From the IMG/VR virus record IMGVR_UViG_3300004463_000242, positions 1 through 32,106 of that record: DNA of 32,106 bases; one strand, given 5' to 3'. Each line of letters starts with the position of its first letter. The first letter of the stretch is position 1. Below, in pieces: positions 21,215 to 31,614 of the stretch. The position numbers and the translations under genes are program-made. This DNA is from a virus. A model generated the notes under the pieces. That model saw nothing but the letters and a program-made list of their open reading frames with translations, made no database searches and was not told where the DNA came from.

Positions 21215-24200
21215 ATGGCTGACCGCAACGAAGTATTTAGAATCATACTTGAAGGTAGAGATAGGCTCTCTAAGGAGTTCGATTCTGTACGTCGTTCTGC
21301 GGACAAGCTTGATGAATCCCTAAAGCGTTTGAAGAAAAATAAGCCGGACGACTTTCCTCTCTTTGGTGGAGGTAAGGCTACACGCGGTCCTGGCGGACAG
21401 TTTATTAAAAAAGAGGATGTTTCTCTTGTTGATCAGATGCGCCAGAAGGTGGATCAACTCAACAACTCTATTGCGATTCTAAAGAGAAATAAACCTCAAG
21501 AATTTCCTCTCTTTGGAGGCGGACGTGCGGTAAGGGGCGATGATGGTCGCTTCATTCGTGTGCAAGATGTTACCTTGCTTGAAAAGGCAAAGAATAGACT
21601 TGACGCCATTGATAAGGCGCTTGTTCGAATTAGAACAAGAATTAGACGAGGACCGCTCGTTGAGGGAGAAGAGGCTGGCGCGGGTGCTACCCGTGTAGTC
21701 AGAACAGCAACAGGACAATTTGCTCGCGCTGAAGACCTTTCACTAGTTAGAAGGTTGCAGCGCGAGTTTACTGCGCTTGGACGTGTTATTAGAGACGTTA
21801 AGAGAGATTCACAGAGTGGATTCCTTCTCGGCGCAAGACGAACAATTGATGATGTTAAGCGTGTTGGCCTTGCCGTAGACAATCTCAAGGATAAGATTAG
21901 AAATGCTCTTCTTGGAAGCGGCAGAACACGAACAGGTGTTGATCCAGATACAGGAAAGTTTATTTCTGTACGTGATATCACAAATCTCGGTAAGTTCGTT
22001 CAGCTTGTTGAAAACAGCGGCAAGAAGATCGTTGCAGCAAACAAGCGAGTGGCCGACAGTCAGCGTGAAGTAACAAGAGCCGTTTCAGAATCATTTAGAG
22101 CGGGTCTTGATGTTTCCAAGCAGACTGAGCAAATAATTAGAGATAAGGTAAAGCAGAGCCGCGAAGAGTTCCAGAATGAAAAGAGAGCTATCACTGAAAG
22201 AGAACAGCTTGCCAAGGTTGAGCTTACAGCTAGACAGCAGAGACTAAGAAGACGAGTTAGAGAAATTCTCTTCGAGCAAGCTGAAGAAACTGAAGCTCAA
22301 ATTGAAGGTCTTAGAGAAGAGAATAGACTTCTTGGAAACACTGAAGAAGAGTTGGATACGAAGAGATTCAATAGGGCTGAAATTAGACGACTAAGATTTG
22401 AAAAGCGCCAGAGAGAGCAGATCGCTCAGGAGAATCTAACTGCAAAGTTCCAGGCTAGAAGAGTTCAGGTTGGATTTGACTTTGATGAGGAAAGACGACT
22501 ACTTGCTTCTCCTGACACTCAGAAAATTGAAGAAGAGGCTAAGAGAGTTAGAAGAGAATTCCTTTCAACAGGAACAGCGGTTGAACGTGTTGGTAAGAGA
22601 ATGGGTCTTGCCTTCGGAGACGTTGTTAGAGGTGTAAGGGCGGCTAGAGGCGGACTTAAGGATATGGAGCGAGACACAAATCTCGTTCGTAACGCATTCA
22701 CAAGATTCGGATTTGCCGTAGGTTCCGTATTTAAGAACTTCGATGAATTGGTTAACCTCAGATGGCTATTCCTAACTGGTATTTTGACAATCTTCTTCTC
22801 TGTATTGGTACAGATTGGTACAGCCTTGGTTGCCATCGCCGCATCAGCGATTCAGGCGGGAGCAGCAATTGGTGGAGCATTCCTGGCTGGTGTGGCTCAG
22901 GCGCTTCCTGTTGTAGGTCTATTGGCCGCAGCGCTTTCAAGATTTAATACTGTTCTTGACGCAGTTAAGCTAAACGAGAAGCTTGGAAACAAGGTTAAGG
23001 ACAATGTAGATCAGATCAAGCAGGCAAGCCAGAGATTGGCTGATTCTCAATATAGTCTCAAGAAAGCAGTTGAGGCTGTTGGAGACGCTCAATACGCTGT
23101 TGTTCAAGCCAACAAAGACCTCAAGGATTCCTATAAAGACGTTAGAGACGCAACAAAGGATTTAGCTGAGGCTAAGATTGAAGCAGCCAGAAATATTGTT
23201 GATGCAAATCTTGAAGAAAAGGATGCCGCCCTATCTCTAAGAGAGGCGGAACTTGGAGTTCTTGATGCTAAAAAGAAGCTCCGTGAAGAGGAAGAAAGGG
23301 CTAAGAAGGGTGCCGGAGATAAGGAAGAAGCTAGAGCAGCCCTCAGAGAAGCACAACAAAGACTTAAGATTGCACAACAGCAAGGGGATCAATCAGAGAT
23401 TTCTGCTGCTCAGCAGCAAGTGACGCTTGCTCAACAAAATCTAAATGCAATTCTTGATCAGGTTGACTCTGCCAATACAGACCTTAAGGACGCTAAACTT
23501 GGTGTGGAGCGAGCAACTCTAACTGTTGAACAGGCAAGAGTTAGAAATAAGCGTGCTCAGCAGGATGCACAAAAGGCTAGACAAGAAGGAATCAAGGGTT
23601 CAGATGTTGTTAAGTCTGCTCAGGATCAGCTTAAGAAGGCAATTGAATCTGTTGCCAATTCACAGCGCAATGTTCTTCTTGCCAACAGAAACGTAAGAGA
23701 TTCTCTTCATCAGGTGGCTGTCGCTCAGCGCGAGGTTGCTGACGCACGCAAGGAAGAGGCAGATGCGCGTAAGGGTCAATCACAGGCTGACAAGGATGCG
23801 CAGAAAGCGTTTGCCGATCTATCTCCTGCCGAGAAGAAGCTCTTTAATTCGCTTAAGAGACTCAGAAAGGTATTCAAGGATGTATTCGTTGGAAACAGCG
23901 AGAGAGACGGAATCCTTGGCCCAATCACTGAGGCTATAGCCAGATTTGCAGACACACTAACAAAGCTTCTTCTCGATCCTGAAATTCAAAAGGCTGCCAA
24001 AAATCTTGCATCAGTAATTGCTGAAGCCCTGGACGAATTCCGCAAGTTCGTAGGAAGCGCCGAATTCAAGAGCGCACTTCTATTCTTCACTCAGGAGGCT
24101 ATTGATAACGTTCCTAGAATCGTTCAGGGTATGCTCAATCTCGCCAAGGCATTCCTTGATATTGCTCAGTCTGCTTCTCCGATCTTTGACAGATTGCTTG

Positions 24201-26329
24201 ACGGCGCTGTTGGTGTTACAAGAGCAATCAGAAATGCAACTTCACAAAGTGGAGAAGTTAGAAGACCTGAGGAGGGTGGCGCAGGAAGAAAAGATGTTGC
24301 CACTACAATTAATCAGTCAGGTCTGGACAAGTTCCTTGCAGGGGCAGAGAAGCATCTTGATGCATGGCTCAAGCTATCTGGCGCAATTATCAATCTAATC
24401 TTTGCCATCACAGATAGCGCCGCTGCGGGAGCAGGAGAAACATTAATCGGTAAGCTCACAGAACAGCTAAACAAGTTTGCTGACTTTATCAAAGATAATC
24501 CAGAAAAAGTTCAGCAGTTCTTTGATGACGCCATTGTTTCAATTGAAAATCTAACAAGAGTCCTTGGACGACTAACTGGCGCACTTATTAAATCATTCTC
24601 GTCTAAAGAATTCATTGCCTTTGCCGAGTTTGTTTCTGAAATTATTGTTCCTGGTCTGCTTCTATTCATCTTCACTCTAGGTAAGCTTTCTAAGGCTCTC
24701 CTATTCTTGATCAACCTTCCAGTAATCGGAGATTTGGTCAAGTGGGGACTTGCGATTCTTGTTGCTGAGAAGGCGTTCAATAAGGTATTCCCTGTAACAC
24801 AGAAGGTAACTGATGCGTTCAAAAAGCTTGGAGAGGCTGCATTTAAGGGAGCTAAGTTCCTATTGAGTCCTGGCGGCCTTAAGTCTGCACTTGAAACAGT
24901 ACAGTTGAAGGCAATGTATGCTAAGGAAGCTGTTCAAAAGCTAGGTAGAACTGTTGCTGATACAGCATCAACAATGACCAAGAGATTTGTTACAGGCGCA
25001 TCTAAGGCGAAGGATGCCTTGTTCAATCTGGCTACTACTGCTGGTAATGCCGCTAAGGTAATAGCAGGAAGATTGCTTCTTGTTTTAGGGAACCTTGTAA
25101 GATTTATTTATGCTGGTCTATTAAGAGCGCTTCTTGCTCTAAGAATCAGCATCAAGCTTCTAATCGCATCAACAGTAATTGGTGCTCTTATCGTTGCCGG
25201 ACTTCTCCTTATCGAGAATTGGGATAAGGTTAAGGCCGCAGCTAAGAAGCTTGCAGATTGGCTTATCGAGAAGTTCCATGCTGTTGTTGCCTGGGTGAAG
25301 GAAAACTGGAAGAAGATTCTGGTTGGCGCTCTATTGGCTCCGTTCCTACTAGGTGGAGTTGTTATCCTTGCAGTTATTAAGTTTAGAGAGAGAATTCTTG
25401 GAATCTTCAAGGATATTGGCCAAGGAATTATCAATAGATTCAAGCGAGCATTTGATTGGGTAAGAGAAAAGCTTAATGAACTTGGCGGATGGATTACTAA
25501 GAAGCTTCACAGCCTACCTCTTGTTGGTCGGTTCTTCAAGGGTGGAGGAGAAGTAGATGAAAAGACCGCCCCTGTAGTAATCAATGTTTCTCCAAAAGAC
25601 CTTGCTGCGGCACGAAAGATCATCACACATCGCGCAGGTGGTGGAGTAATTCCTGGACATGGAGTTCTGGACAACGTTCCAGCAATGCTTACACCGGGAG
25701 AATGGGTTCTAAACAGAGAACAGCAGGAGAGATTGGCGACTGTTCTGGGAATCACAATGGCTCAGGTGAGAGCCATGGTATTCGGAACAAACTCAAGAAC
25801 TCCACCGAGAACAGGAACATTTGGTGCTGGACGAGGACCAGGCGGACAGGCTGCTCAACATGTTACAAGAGCGAATCTTCCAGCGGGTCTTTCAAGGGGA
25901 ACTCCAAGACGAGTAATAAATTATGCAGATTTTAATTTGGTTTCACAAGAAGATGAAGATGGAGTAACAGTATGGTTCCTAGAGCTTGCCAATGGAACAT
26001 TCGGACAGGTAACAGCAAGAGACGCCACAAGAATTCAGTCCTCAAGAGGAACATGGATTCCTGGATATGTGAAGAGAAGCTCAGCAGGATACAATCAAAA
26101 CATCAAGTCAATTGCAGCAGGAGCAAATGCTAAGTTCAACCTTGGCGGAATCGTTGGTATGCCAGCAATACAGAGATTTGCAGAAGGAGGAGTTGTGCAG
26201 GCGGCAGGACATGGAAATACATCAAGTCAGAAAAATATCACTCAAAACTTTGAGGTTAAGACACAAGGCGAGACAGATTGGGGTTATGTAATGCGTCTCG
26301 GAGCAATTCATGCTCAGGAATCATTCTAA
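21215..26329 (+). CDS. Tape measure protein, 1704 aa
   Basis: The longest gene, just after the G/GT chaperones. The N-terminal 270 residues contain four degenerate repeats with the pattern G.F....D.. (for example GGQFIKKEDVSL, DGRFIRVQDVTL). Then come a basic helical part, hydrophobic segments near 512-575, a long coiled coil near 595-862, further hydrophobic segments near 1135-1187, 1302-1340 and 1364-1394, and a C-terminal GHGVLDNVPAMLTPGEWVL motif common in actinophage tape measures. No lysozyme or peptidase domain is visible. At about 1.5 angstrom per residue the tail would be roughly 250 nm. Ribosome-binding site AGGTG lies in a possible hairpin. Confidence 0.9.
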   Translation: MADRNEVFRIILEGRDRLSKEFDSVRRSADKLDESLKRLKKNKPDDFPLFGGGKATRGPGGQFIKKEDVSLVDQMRQKVDQLNNSIAILKRNKPQEFPLFGGGRAVRGDDGRFIRVQDVTLLEKAKNRLDAIDKALVRIRTRIRRGPLVEGEEAGAGATRVVRTATGQFARAEDLSLVRRLQREFTALGRVIRDVKRDSQSGFLLGARRTIDDVKRVGLAVDNLKDKIRNALLGSGRTRTGVDPDTGKFISVRDITNLGKFVQLVENSGKKIVAANKRVADSQREVTRAVSESFRAGLDVSKQTEQIIRDKVKQSREEFQNEKRAITEREQLAKVELTARQQRLRRRVREILFEQAEETEAQIEGLREENRLLGNTEEELDTKRFNRAEIRRLRFEKRQREQIAQENLTAKFQARRVQVGFDFDEERRLLASPDTQKIEEEAKRVRREFLSTGTAVERVGKRMGLAFGDVVRGVRAARGGLKDMERDTNLVRNAFTRFGFAVGSVFKNFDELVNLRWLFLTGILTIFFSVLVQIGTALVAIAASAIQAGAAIGGAFLAGVAQALPVVGLLAAALSRFNTVLDAVKLNEKLGNKVKDNVDQIKQASQRLADSQYSLKKAVEAVGDAQYAVVQANKDLKDSYKDVRDATKDLAEAKIEAARNIVDANLEEKDAALSLREAELGVLDAKKKLREEEERAKKGAGDKEEARAALREAQQRLKIAQQQGDQSEISAAQQQVTLAQQNLNAILDQVDSANTDLKDAKLGVERATLTVEQARVRNKRAQQDAQKARQEGIKGSDVVKSAQDQLKKAIESVANSQRNVLLANRNVRDSLHQVAVAQREVADARKEEADARKGQSQADKDAQKAFADLSPAEKKLFNSLKRLRKVFKDVFVGNSERDGILGPITEAIARFADTLTKLLLDPEIQKAAKNLASVIAEALDEFRKFVGSAEFKSALLFFTQEAIDNVPRIVQGMLNLAKAFLDIAQSASPIFDRLLDGAVGVTRAIRNATSQSGEVRRPEEGGAGRKDVATTINQSGLDKFLAGAEKHLDAWLKLSGAIINLIFAITDSAAAGAGETLIGKLTEQLNKFADFIKDNPEKVQQFFDDAIVSIENLTRVLGRLTGALIKSFSSKEFIAFAEFVSEIIVPGLLLFIFTLGKLSKALLFLINLPVIGDLVKWGLAILVAEKAFNKVFPVTQKVTDAFKKLGEAAFKGAKFLLSPGGLKSALETVQLKAMYAKEAVQKLGRTVADTASTMTKRFVTGASKAKDALFNLATTAGNAAKVIAGRLLLVLGNLVRFIYAGLLRALLALRISIKLLIASTVIGALIVAGLLLIENWDKVKAAAKKLADWLIEKFHAVVAWVKENWKKILVGALLAPFLLGGVVILAVIKFRERILGIFKDIGQGIINRFKRAFDWVREKLNELGGWITKKLHSLPLVGRFFKGGGEVDEKTAPVVINVSPKDLAAARKIITHRAGGGVIPGHGVLDNVPAMLTPGEWVLNREQQERLATVLGITMAQVRAMVFGTNSRTPPRTGTFGAGRGPGGQAAQHVTRANLPAGLSRGTPRRVINYADFNLVSQEDEDGVTVWFLELANGTFGQVTARDATRIQSSRGTWIPGYVKRSSAGYNQNIKSIAAGANAKFNLGGIVGMPAIQRFAEGGVVQAAGHGNTSSQKNITQNFEVKTQGETDWGYVMRLGAIHAQESF

Positions 26330-26823
26330 TGATAGGAACAGCAATAACATATAATGGTATAACAATCAATGATAATGTTAATCAGCCATTGCGCGAAGCT
26401 CAGTCTCCGTTCTATTACATCATGGTTAATAATGTAGATGGGCTTAGAACAGCAGATATCTCATATGAATCTCACCCTCTTCCTAACATACCAGGAGAAA
26501 AGAGTGGTGACGTATTTAGACGTGGAAAGACAATAACTCTATCAGGCTATATCTATGGTCTTTCATTAGGGTATTTAGAGACTGGCGCAGATGTGCTGCA
26601 TCAAATGTTTGGTTCAACTACATCATTAAACAATCTTTCTTGGACAAGAAGATCAGATGGAATTGCAGTATATCTAAGATGCAGGCCACAACAAGATTTA
26701 TCTATTGTTGAAAGCTTTGATTCTTTAACAAGAAGATGGGCTTGGGTCGTTGGTCTAAGATGCGACATGCCTTACACATATAAGGTTTCAGATAATTCAC
26801 TCTATCCAACGTGGCAAGTTTAA
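26329..26823 (+). CDS. Distal tail protein (Dit-like), 164 aa
   Basis: The first gene after the tape measure, the usual place of the distal tail protein. The start ATG 26329 shares its A with the tape measure stop (TAATG); a frame extending 51 bases further upstream is judged spurious. The protein is beta-rich, with RRGKTITLSGYIYGLSLGYL in the middle, which fits the N-terminal ring-forming domain of Dit proteins. It is shorter than many Dit proteins and seems to lack the galectin-like second domain. Confidence 0.65.
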   Translation: MIGTAITYNGITINDNVNQPLREAQSPFYYIMVNNVDGLRTADISYESHPLPNIPGEKSGDVFRRGKTITLSGYIYGLSLGYLETGADVLHQMFGSTTSLNNLSWTRRSDGIAVYLRCRPQQDLSIVESFDSLTRRWAWVVGLRCDMPYTYKVSDNSLYPTWQV

Positions 26824-28037
26824 TGGCTAATGTAACATGGACAATGAGACTTTATGATACTGACGGAGGAGCAATTTCCGCCGCAGATTATAATGGTGCC
26901 ATTTCAAATGAAATAAAGCATGGATTTGCAAGACAATTAGAGATACCTCTAAACGGAGTTGATCAACTTAATTTCTCTTTATATCTTGATGATCCTATGT
27001 CATATATGATTACTCGCCTTAGAACAGTTGTAAAGCTATGGAGAACAATTAGAAATGATTCTGGAACAGTTATTTATTCTAGTTCACAGCCAACTTTTGG
27101 TGGAGTTGTTGCGTATACTGCACGAAATGGCGCAGAAAATACAATGCAAATTGTGTGTCAATCTCCATTATGGAGATTACAGTCTAGATTCCATATTCTT
27201 AACCACTATCTAAAAACAAATGTGGATACAGGGGAAGACTATACTCAGTCAGAATTAATGTGGAAATTAATTGATCTTGTTAATAATGCTTTCGGACTTG
27301 AGGACTCAAATACAGGAATTATTAAAGGAGTATTCACCGCCGCAAATGATCCTACTGTTGCTCCTTATTTTGTTGCGAAAGGTTCAAACACATGGACTCA
27401 TATCTTTGAAACGATCATGAATAGACCTGGCGGAGTCGATATTGCTCCAACCTATATTCATACAGATGGCGATCCTGCAATCATGGTATTCAATACTATG
27501 GAGAAGAGAGGAAATAATTTTGCCACAACGTTTAGATATAGAACAGGGTCAAATGATAATCTAGATAACTTAGTAGAGGAAAATCAACCCGTCCCAGGGG
27601 AATTTGCAAATTATCTTTGGGCTGTAGGCCAAGGTGGACCTAACTCTGGTAAAATTGCATTAGAAGAAAATATAAATGATGATTCTGACGGATATTCAAA
27701 TATTGGTATTTATATGAGGAGAGCAGATTTTCCTGATATTAAAAAGATTGGTTTGGCCGGTCCTCCTCCAACACATTTGAAGGCTATTGCCCAATCAGAA
27801 TTTGCACAATCTAGAGTTCCTAAAACAAATTATTCTTGTGAAATATCTCCAGTAAGCAGTCTATATTATGGAAACGATTATAGCGTTGGAGATACTGTTA
27901 CATTACTAGGCGGAAAAGGCTCTCTAGATGTTGATGCCACACAAAGAATTTATGATGCAGCACTGAGTATGTCTGAAAATAACATTGAGTCAGTTTCGGT
28001 TTCATTAGCTGATGACTTTACGGAGACTTTTGTATAA
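26823..28037 (+). CDS. Gp37-like tail protein, 404 aa
   Basis: The sequence and place fit the siphovirus Gp37-like family first described in Rhodococcus phage ReqiPepy6, related to tail-hub proteins (gp27/Tal type). Supporting segments are QLNFSLYLDDPMSYMITRLR near residue 55 and the late SVGDTVTLLG segment common in this group. ATG 26823 overlaps the upstream stop (TAATG). It should form the tail hub next to the distal tail protein. No peptidase motif is visible. Confidence 0.7.
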   Translation: MANVTWTMRLYDTDGGAISAADYNGAISNEIKHGFARQLEIPLNGVDQLNFSLYLDDPMSYMITRLRTVVKLWRTIRNDSGTVIYSSSQPTFGGVVAYTARNGAENTMQIVCQSPLWRLQSRFHILNHYLKTNVDTGEDYTQSELMWKLIDLVNNAFGLEDSNTGIIKGVFTAANDPTVAPYFVAKGSNTWTHIFETIMNRPGGVDIAPTYIHTDGDPAIMVFNTMEKRGNNFATTFRYRTGSNDNLDNLVEENQPVPGEFANYLWAVGQGGPNSGKIALEENINDDSDGYSNIGIYMRRADFPDIKKIGLAGPPPTHLKAIAQSEFAQSRVPKTNYSCEISPVSSLYYGNDYSVGDTVTLLGGKGSLDVDATQRIYDAALSMSENNIESVSVSLADDFTETFV

Positions 28038-28429
28038 TGCCTAAAACACCAAATTTTAGAAGAAATAGAACTATACCTGAATTGATTTCAGATATAAGAA
28101 AGCCTAAAAAAGAAGCCGATACTGCTTGGTATAAAGTTGGAGCTTCAGAAGCTTATCAAATTTCTTTTCAAGGAGCATGGGCTAATGTAGGAGGTTCAGG
28201 AAATCCTGATGCCCAATGGTATGTGGATGAAACAGGAGAAACGAAAGTAATAGGACTGGTTACGACCGATGATAATGAAGCGGCAGAAGGAACTGTAATT
28301 TTTGAATTCCCAGAGGAAACAAGACCAAGATACAAAGAAGTATTTGTTTGTGCAGTAGAAGGTGGCGGTACAGCAAATATTTCTGTATATCCAAACGGTG
28401 AAGTTGTTTTAGAGAATTTTAATGGTTAA
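28037..28429 (+). CDS. Minor tail protein, 130 aa
   Basis: A short, beta-rich protein with a basic N-terminus and segments WYVDETGETKVIGLV and VFEF/YKEVFVCAVEGGG-like strands. It is coupled to the hub gene by TAATG and overlaps the next gene by eight bases. Proteins like this often attach fibres or form the outer baseplate. The role is from position only. Confidence 0.6.
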   Translation: MPKTPNFRRNRTIPELISDIRKPKKEADTAWYKVGASEAYQISFQGAWANVGGSGNPDAQWYVDETGETKVIGLVTTDDNEAAEGTVIFEFPEETRPRYKEVFVCAVEGGGTANISVYPNGEVVLENFNG

Positions 28430-29087
28430 AATACATTTAAGCAAGATACATTTTAGACCTTATAGTGAAGGAGAAATTCCAACTGATTTTGGAAACTCTA
28501 GCTATTCTCCCCCTGTAAGATTTATTGATTTAACAACCATAAAATTTCGTCCATATCAAGAACCAGATTTAACATCTGGAACGTCTGGTGGTGGCGGGAG
28601 CGGCTTTATATTTCCAGTTGAATCAGATTTATCATCAGCGGGAGGTTCGCTACAAGGAGATAATTCTTCTGTAGTTGGAATTCCCGCTGCAATAGGATCG
28701 GCTTTGGGCTATGGAAGCACCTCTTCCACCCCATCACTTGGATATGGAGGAGGCCAACCATTATTTTATCGCTTCATTGCTCCGTCTGATGGAACATTAA
28801 CTGTGCAAACTTCCGCAGGAGTATCAGGCACTCCAATTGGCGATTCTATCATAGTAATATTCACTGATCCAGCATTAACTTCTAACACAGTAGTTGCCGC
28901 CAACGATGATTTTTCTGGACTTTATTCAAAAAAAATATTATCTGTATCATCAGGCGTAACATATTATATAGCTGTAGATGGATATAATCCAGGGGCTGGT
29001 TGGGATGCTGATCTTATACGGACTACAGAATGGTTGCCAGATGAAGCATATAATGGAACATTCACTTTAACTTGGAGTTTTATATAA
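28422..29087 (+). CDS. Minor tail protein with PPC-like beta domain, 221 aa
   Basis: An N-terminal adaptor of about 50 residues contains KIHFRPY and again IKFRPY, a short internal repeat. A glycine-rich linker (SGTSGGGGSGF) follows, then a domain resembling pre-peptidase C-terminal (PPC) beta sandwiches: FYRFIAPSDGTLTVQTSAG, VVAANDDFSG, YYIAVDGYNPG. PPC-like domains bind polysaccharides or proteins, so this is a candidate host-binding tip protein. The stop overlaps the next start (TAATG). Confidence 0.65.
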   Translation: MVKIHLSKIHFRPYSEGEIPTDFGNSSYSPPVRFIDLTTIKFRPYQEPDLTSGTSGGGGSGFIFPVESDLSSAGGSLQGDNSSVVGIPAAIGSALGYGSTSSTPSLGYGGGQPLFYRFIAPSDGTLTVQTSAGVSGTPIGDSIIVIFTDPALTSNTVVAANDDFSGLYSKKILSVSSGVTYYIAVDGYNPGAGWDADLIRTTEWLPDEAYNGTFTLTWSFI

Positions 29088-31258
29088 TGCCTTTAATTTT
29101 AACAGCGCCTAACTCAAATTCTATAAGAACATATAGAAATGGAGTTAAAGTATTTAGATTGCATGACTTTCTCGGTCCTGCTAGAGGAACGTTGAGCACG
29201 GAAAATGATTCTTCATCTGTTTGTGGAACAGTTATTAGAGACACTCAAACTGTCTCTTATTCTGGTTCTTTGGGAAGTGAAACAATTTCAACAAATCTGA
29301 AATCTTCTGGATCAGATACCGCTCGTATTCATATGGATGATCTTAATTTGAACCCAAATTTTAGATATCATTTAATTATAGGCGCTAAAGCAGAAGGAGC
29401 AGTTGATCCAACTAAACGAAACGCTGCACACACATATTTGCAAATCGGGTCAAATGCAGCAGGAATTGGTTTATATGGCGCTAAAGCAGATTTGATAGCA
29501 TTAACTGATATTGGAGCAACAAACGCTCCAAATCCGCTCACAAATCCATATTATACTTTGTTGACTGCTGGAACAGCAATGTCCCCTGGAACTTTTACAG
29601 AAGGATATGAATGGTTATTAATTAGAGCAGGAACAGGGACGGGAGGAACTTTTGAATGGGTGCTTGATGTTTTATATTTAATTCCCAATGGAGCATATAC
29701 ATTTAACAATCCAAATAATCCTTATGTCGCAAATAATTTTAGATACTTAAATTCGGATTTTTTTGATCCTGTTGAAGATTTTGATACTAATGTATATGAC
29801 GATAGTTTTGATGATGTTCCATTGGATTGGGCCGGACAGTATTCAGTAATGCCAGTCGCGCCACAAGGAAATATATGTTTGTTGGGACAAAATTCTTCAG
29901 CAGATTATCAAGAAGGAAATAATGAAAAAAGTTTTCCTGATATTACTAACAATTTCACAACATCTAATTGGCAAAAAGACCCATCATCTGATTTAACAAT
30001 TTGCGCTGGAAGTATTTTTACTCCAAGCCATCAAATAGATGAAGATCAGTTCGATAGAACAACTACTGAAAACCTTAATCAATATTTGGGCGAAAGTTCC
30101 GAGAATAGAGCATGGAGAATTCTTAATGATCACCCAATGCAGGCTGTTGGGTCACCACGCGGAATATATTGTGATGGAACTCAAATGATTTTTTCAAAAG
30201 GAAAGTATGACCTTGATTTTGAATTCTATTTTCCAGACCCACCAGACAGCGTATCTGGAAGCACAGGCGATCCCATTGCTGTTCAATTGGGTAGCACAGC
30301 CAATGAAATTGGAACTGGTTCAACTAATGAAAAACATCAAGTTTTAAATGAAATGAATCATTGTATTATGGAATGTATGGTTTCCACAGATCATATCTTG
30401 GTTGCTGGATTTCAAATGTATGCTGGATTTGCTAGAACAACTTCTGGAGATTTTATAGGAGTTTGTCTCGATATACCTTCACAGGATTCATTTGGATTGA
30501 GAACCTCATCTTCAATATTTGCAAGTCTTGTTTATTATCAAACTTTTGGAATAGAAAGAGAACTTCAAACGCAACCTCACGAAACACATCTTGATGGTCC
30601 GACTGAACTTACTTCTTCGTTCGCTGCAAATACTTGGATTAGAATAAAAGTAGAAAGATTATGGTATAAATATAGAGCAAAAGCATGGCTGGATGGAGAT
30701 ACAGAGCCATCTAGCTGGCAATTCGAAGCATTTATGCCTATGCCAACAGATACAGATAGCACAATTGATGTTCATGAATATCCATGGACAACTCATTCTA
30801 ATCTTGGTCTTATTAGAAGAGATACTCAGAATCAATATCCAACTATGGGAGTCAGATATTTTCGACCAATTGAAAATATGTCGGGAGGCTCAATGCTATT
30901 TGATAGTCCAGCAAATGTTAGAGTGACAAGCACATATTGGAAGGATTTAGTTTTAACTAGTGAATCATATGGAATTACTCCATCAAACGTTCATCTACAA
31001 ATGGGAAGCTATGATGACATATTAGATTATGGTTCAATAACTATTCCATATGACTCACAGAGGGTTATTATCGCGCCTACAGCAAAGTATATCTTTAACG
31101 CAGATGATAATGGTTTTTATGTTTCTTTATATAAAGAACCAGGTGCCCCTGATTCACAGGCAACTGCTTTAGGCGACATAATTGAAAAACAAGTTATATC
31201 AGGTCCGATACATCTTGAATCAATTAGATTCAGATCGCACGAAGATGGAGACGCTTAA
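29087..31258 (+). CDS. Large minor tail protein, 723 aa
   Basis: The last gene of the tail block. ATG 29087 overlaps the upstream stop (TAATG); a frame 15 bases longer exists but lacks support. Two long beta-rich regions are visible. The second contains WIRIKVERLWYKYRAKAWLD followed by EPSSWQFEA, as in concanavalin-like jelly rolls of phage tail-tip proteins. It may form the tail tip or spike. It ends overlapping the stop of the opposing gene at 31255-31608. Confidence 0.7.
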   Translation: MPLILTAPNSNSIRTYRNGVKVFRLHDFLGPARGTLSTENDSSSVCGTVIRDTQTVSYSGSLGSETISTNLKSSGSDTARIHMDDLNLNPNFRYHLIIGAKAEGAVDPTKRNAAHTYLQIGSNAAGIGLYGAKADLIALTDIGATNAPNPLTNPYYTLLTAGTAMSPGTFTEGYEWLLIRAGTGTGGTFEWVLDVLYLIPNGAYTFNNPNNPYVANNFRYLNSDFFDPVEDFDTNVYDDSFDDVPLDWAGQYSVMPVAPQGNICLLGQNSSADYQEGNNEKSFPDITNNFTTSNWQKDPSSDLTICAGSIFTPSHQIDEDQFDRTTTENLNQYLGESSENRAWRILNDHPMQAVGSPRGIYCDGTQMIFSKGKYDLDFEFYFPDPPDSVSGSTGDPIAVQLGSTANEIGTGSTNEKHQVLNEMNHCIMECMVSTDHILVAGFQMYAGFARTTSGDFIGVCLDIPSQDSFGLRTSSSIFASLVYYQTFGIERELQTQPHETHLDGPTELTSSFAANTWIRIKVERLWYKYRAKAWLDGDTEPSSWQFEAFMPMPTDTDSTIDVHEYPWTTHSNLGLIRRDTQNQYPTMGVRYFRPIENMSGGSMLFDSPANVRVTSTYWKDLVLTSESYGITPSNVHLQMGSYDDILDYGSITIPYDSQRVIIAPTAKYIFNADDNGFYVSLYKEPGAPDSQATALGDIIEKQVISGPIHLESIRFRSHEDGDA

Positions 31259-31608
31259 GCCTCTAATCTATATCCGCGCAAAGAAACTCCAGTAGAAGAA
31301 ATATCGAAATACAAGGATTCAGATGCTCCTTGGTTAAATACTCCTCTTTTAAATGGACCTACGTACTTAGTTGATCCAGGACTAAGCGAAACAATAAGGT
31401 CCACAATAGTAAGATCGCCATCATAAACTGCGGAAACATCAAATGTGGCGTTGACTGATCCTGCATTGGAAACATTAATAAGTTCAACAAAAGTGCGTCC
31501 ATCGTTTCCTACAATCTGGTGTCCATTTGTTATATCAGCATATGTGGCGATAGCCTGTGAAACACCGGCCCGGATAATTGACGTAATAGGTAATTCTGTT
31601 CTAGCCAT
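31255..31608 (-). CDS. Small beta-sandwich virion-type protein, 117 aa
   Basis: The sequence has the pattern of a small beta domain I associate with actinophage head or tail genes: NGHQIVGNDGRTFVELINVS, repeated strands, then STKYVGPFKRGVFNQ. This suggests a decoration or fibre-head protein. It is unusual in being on the minus strand, facing the tail operon, with overlapping stops. There is no Shine-Dalgarno; ATG 31608 lies six bases after an extended -10 element, so it is probably leaderless. Confidence 0.65.
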   Translation of the reverse strand: MARTELPITSIIRAGVSQAIATYADITNGHQIVGNDGRTFVELINVSNAGSVNATFDVSAVYDGDLTIVDLIVSLSPGSTKYVGPFKRGVFNQGASESLYFDISSTGVSLRGYRLEA

Positions 31609-31614
31609 ATAAAG

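Noticed and set aside
21479-25755. Minus-strand open frames inside the tape measure gene
   Set aside because: They are serine- and arginine-rich shadows of the tape measure codons, with no start signals.
25550-26329. Peptidase or lysozyme domain at the tape measure C-terminus
   Set aside because: The segment has glycine-rich tape-measure motifs but no HxxxD, CHAP or lysozyme catalytic pattern.
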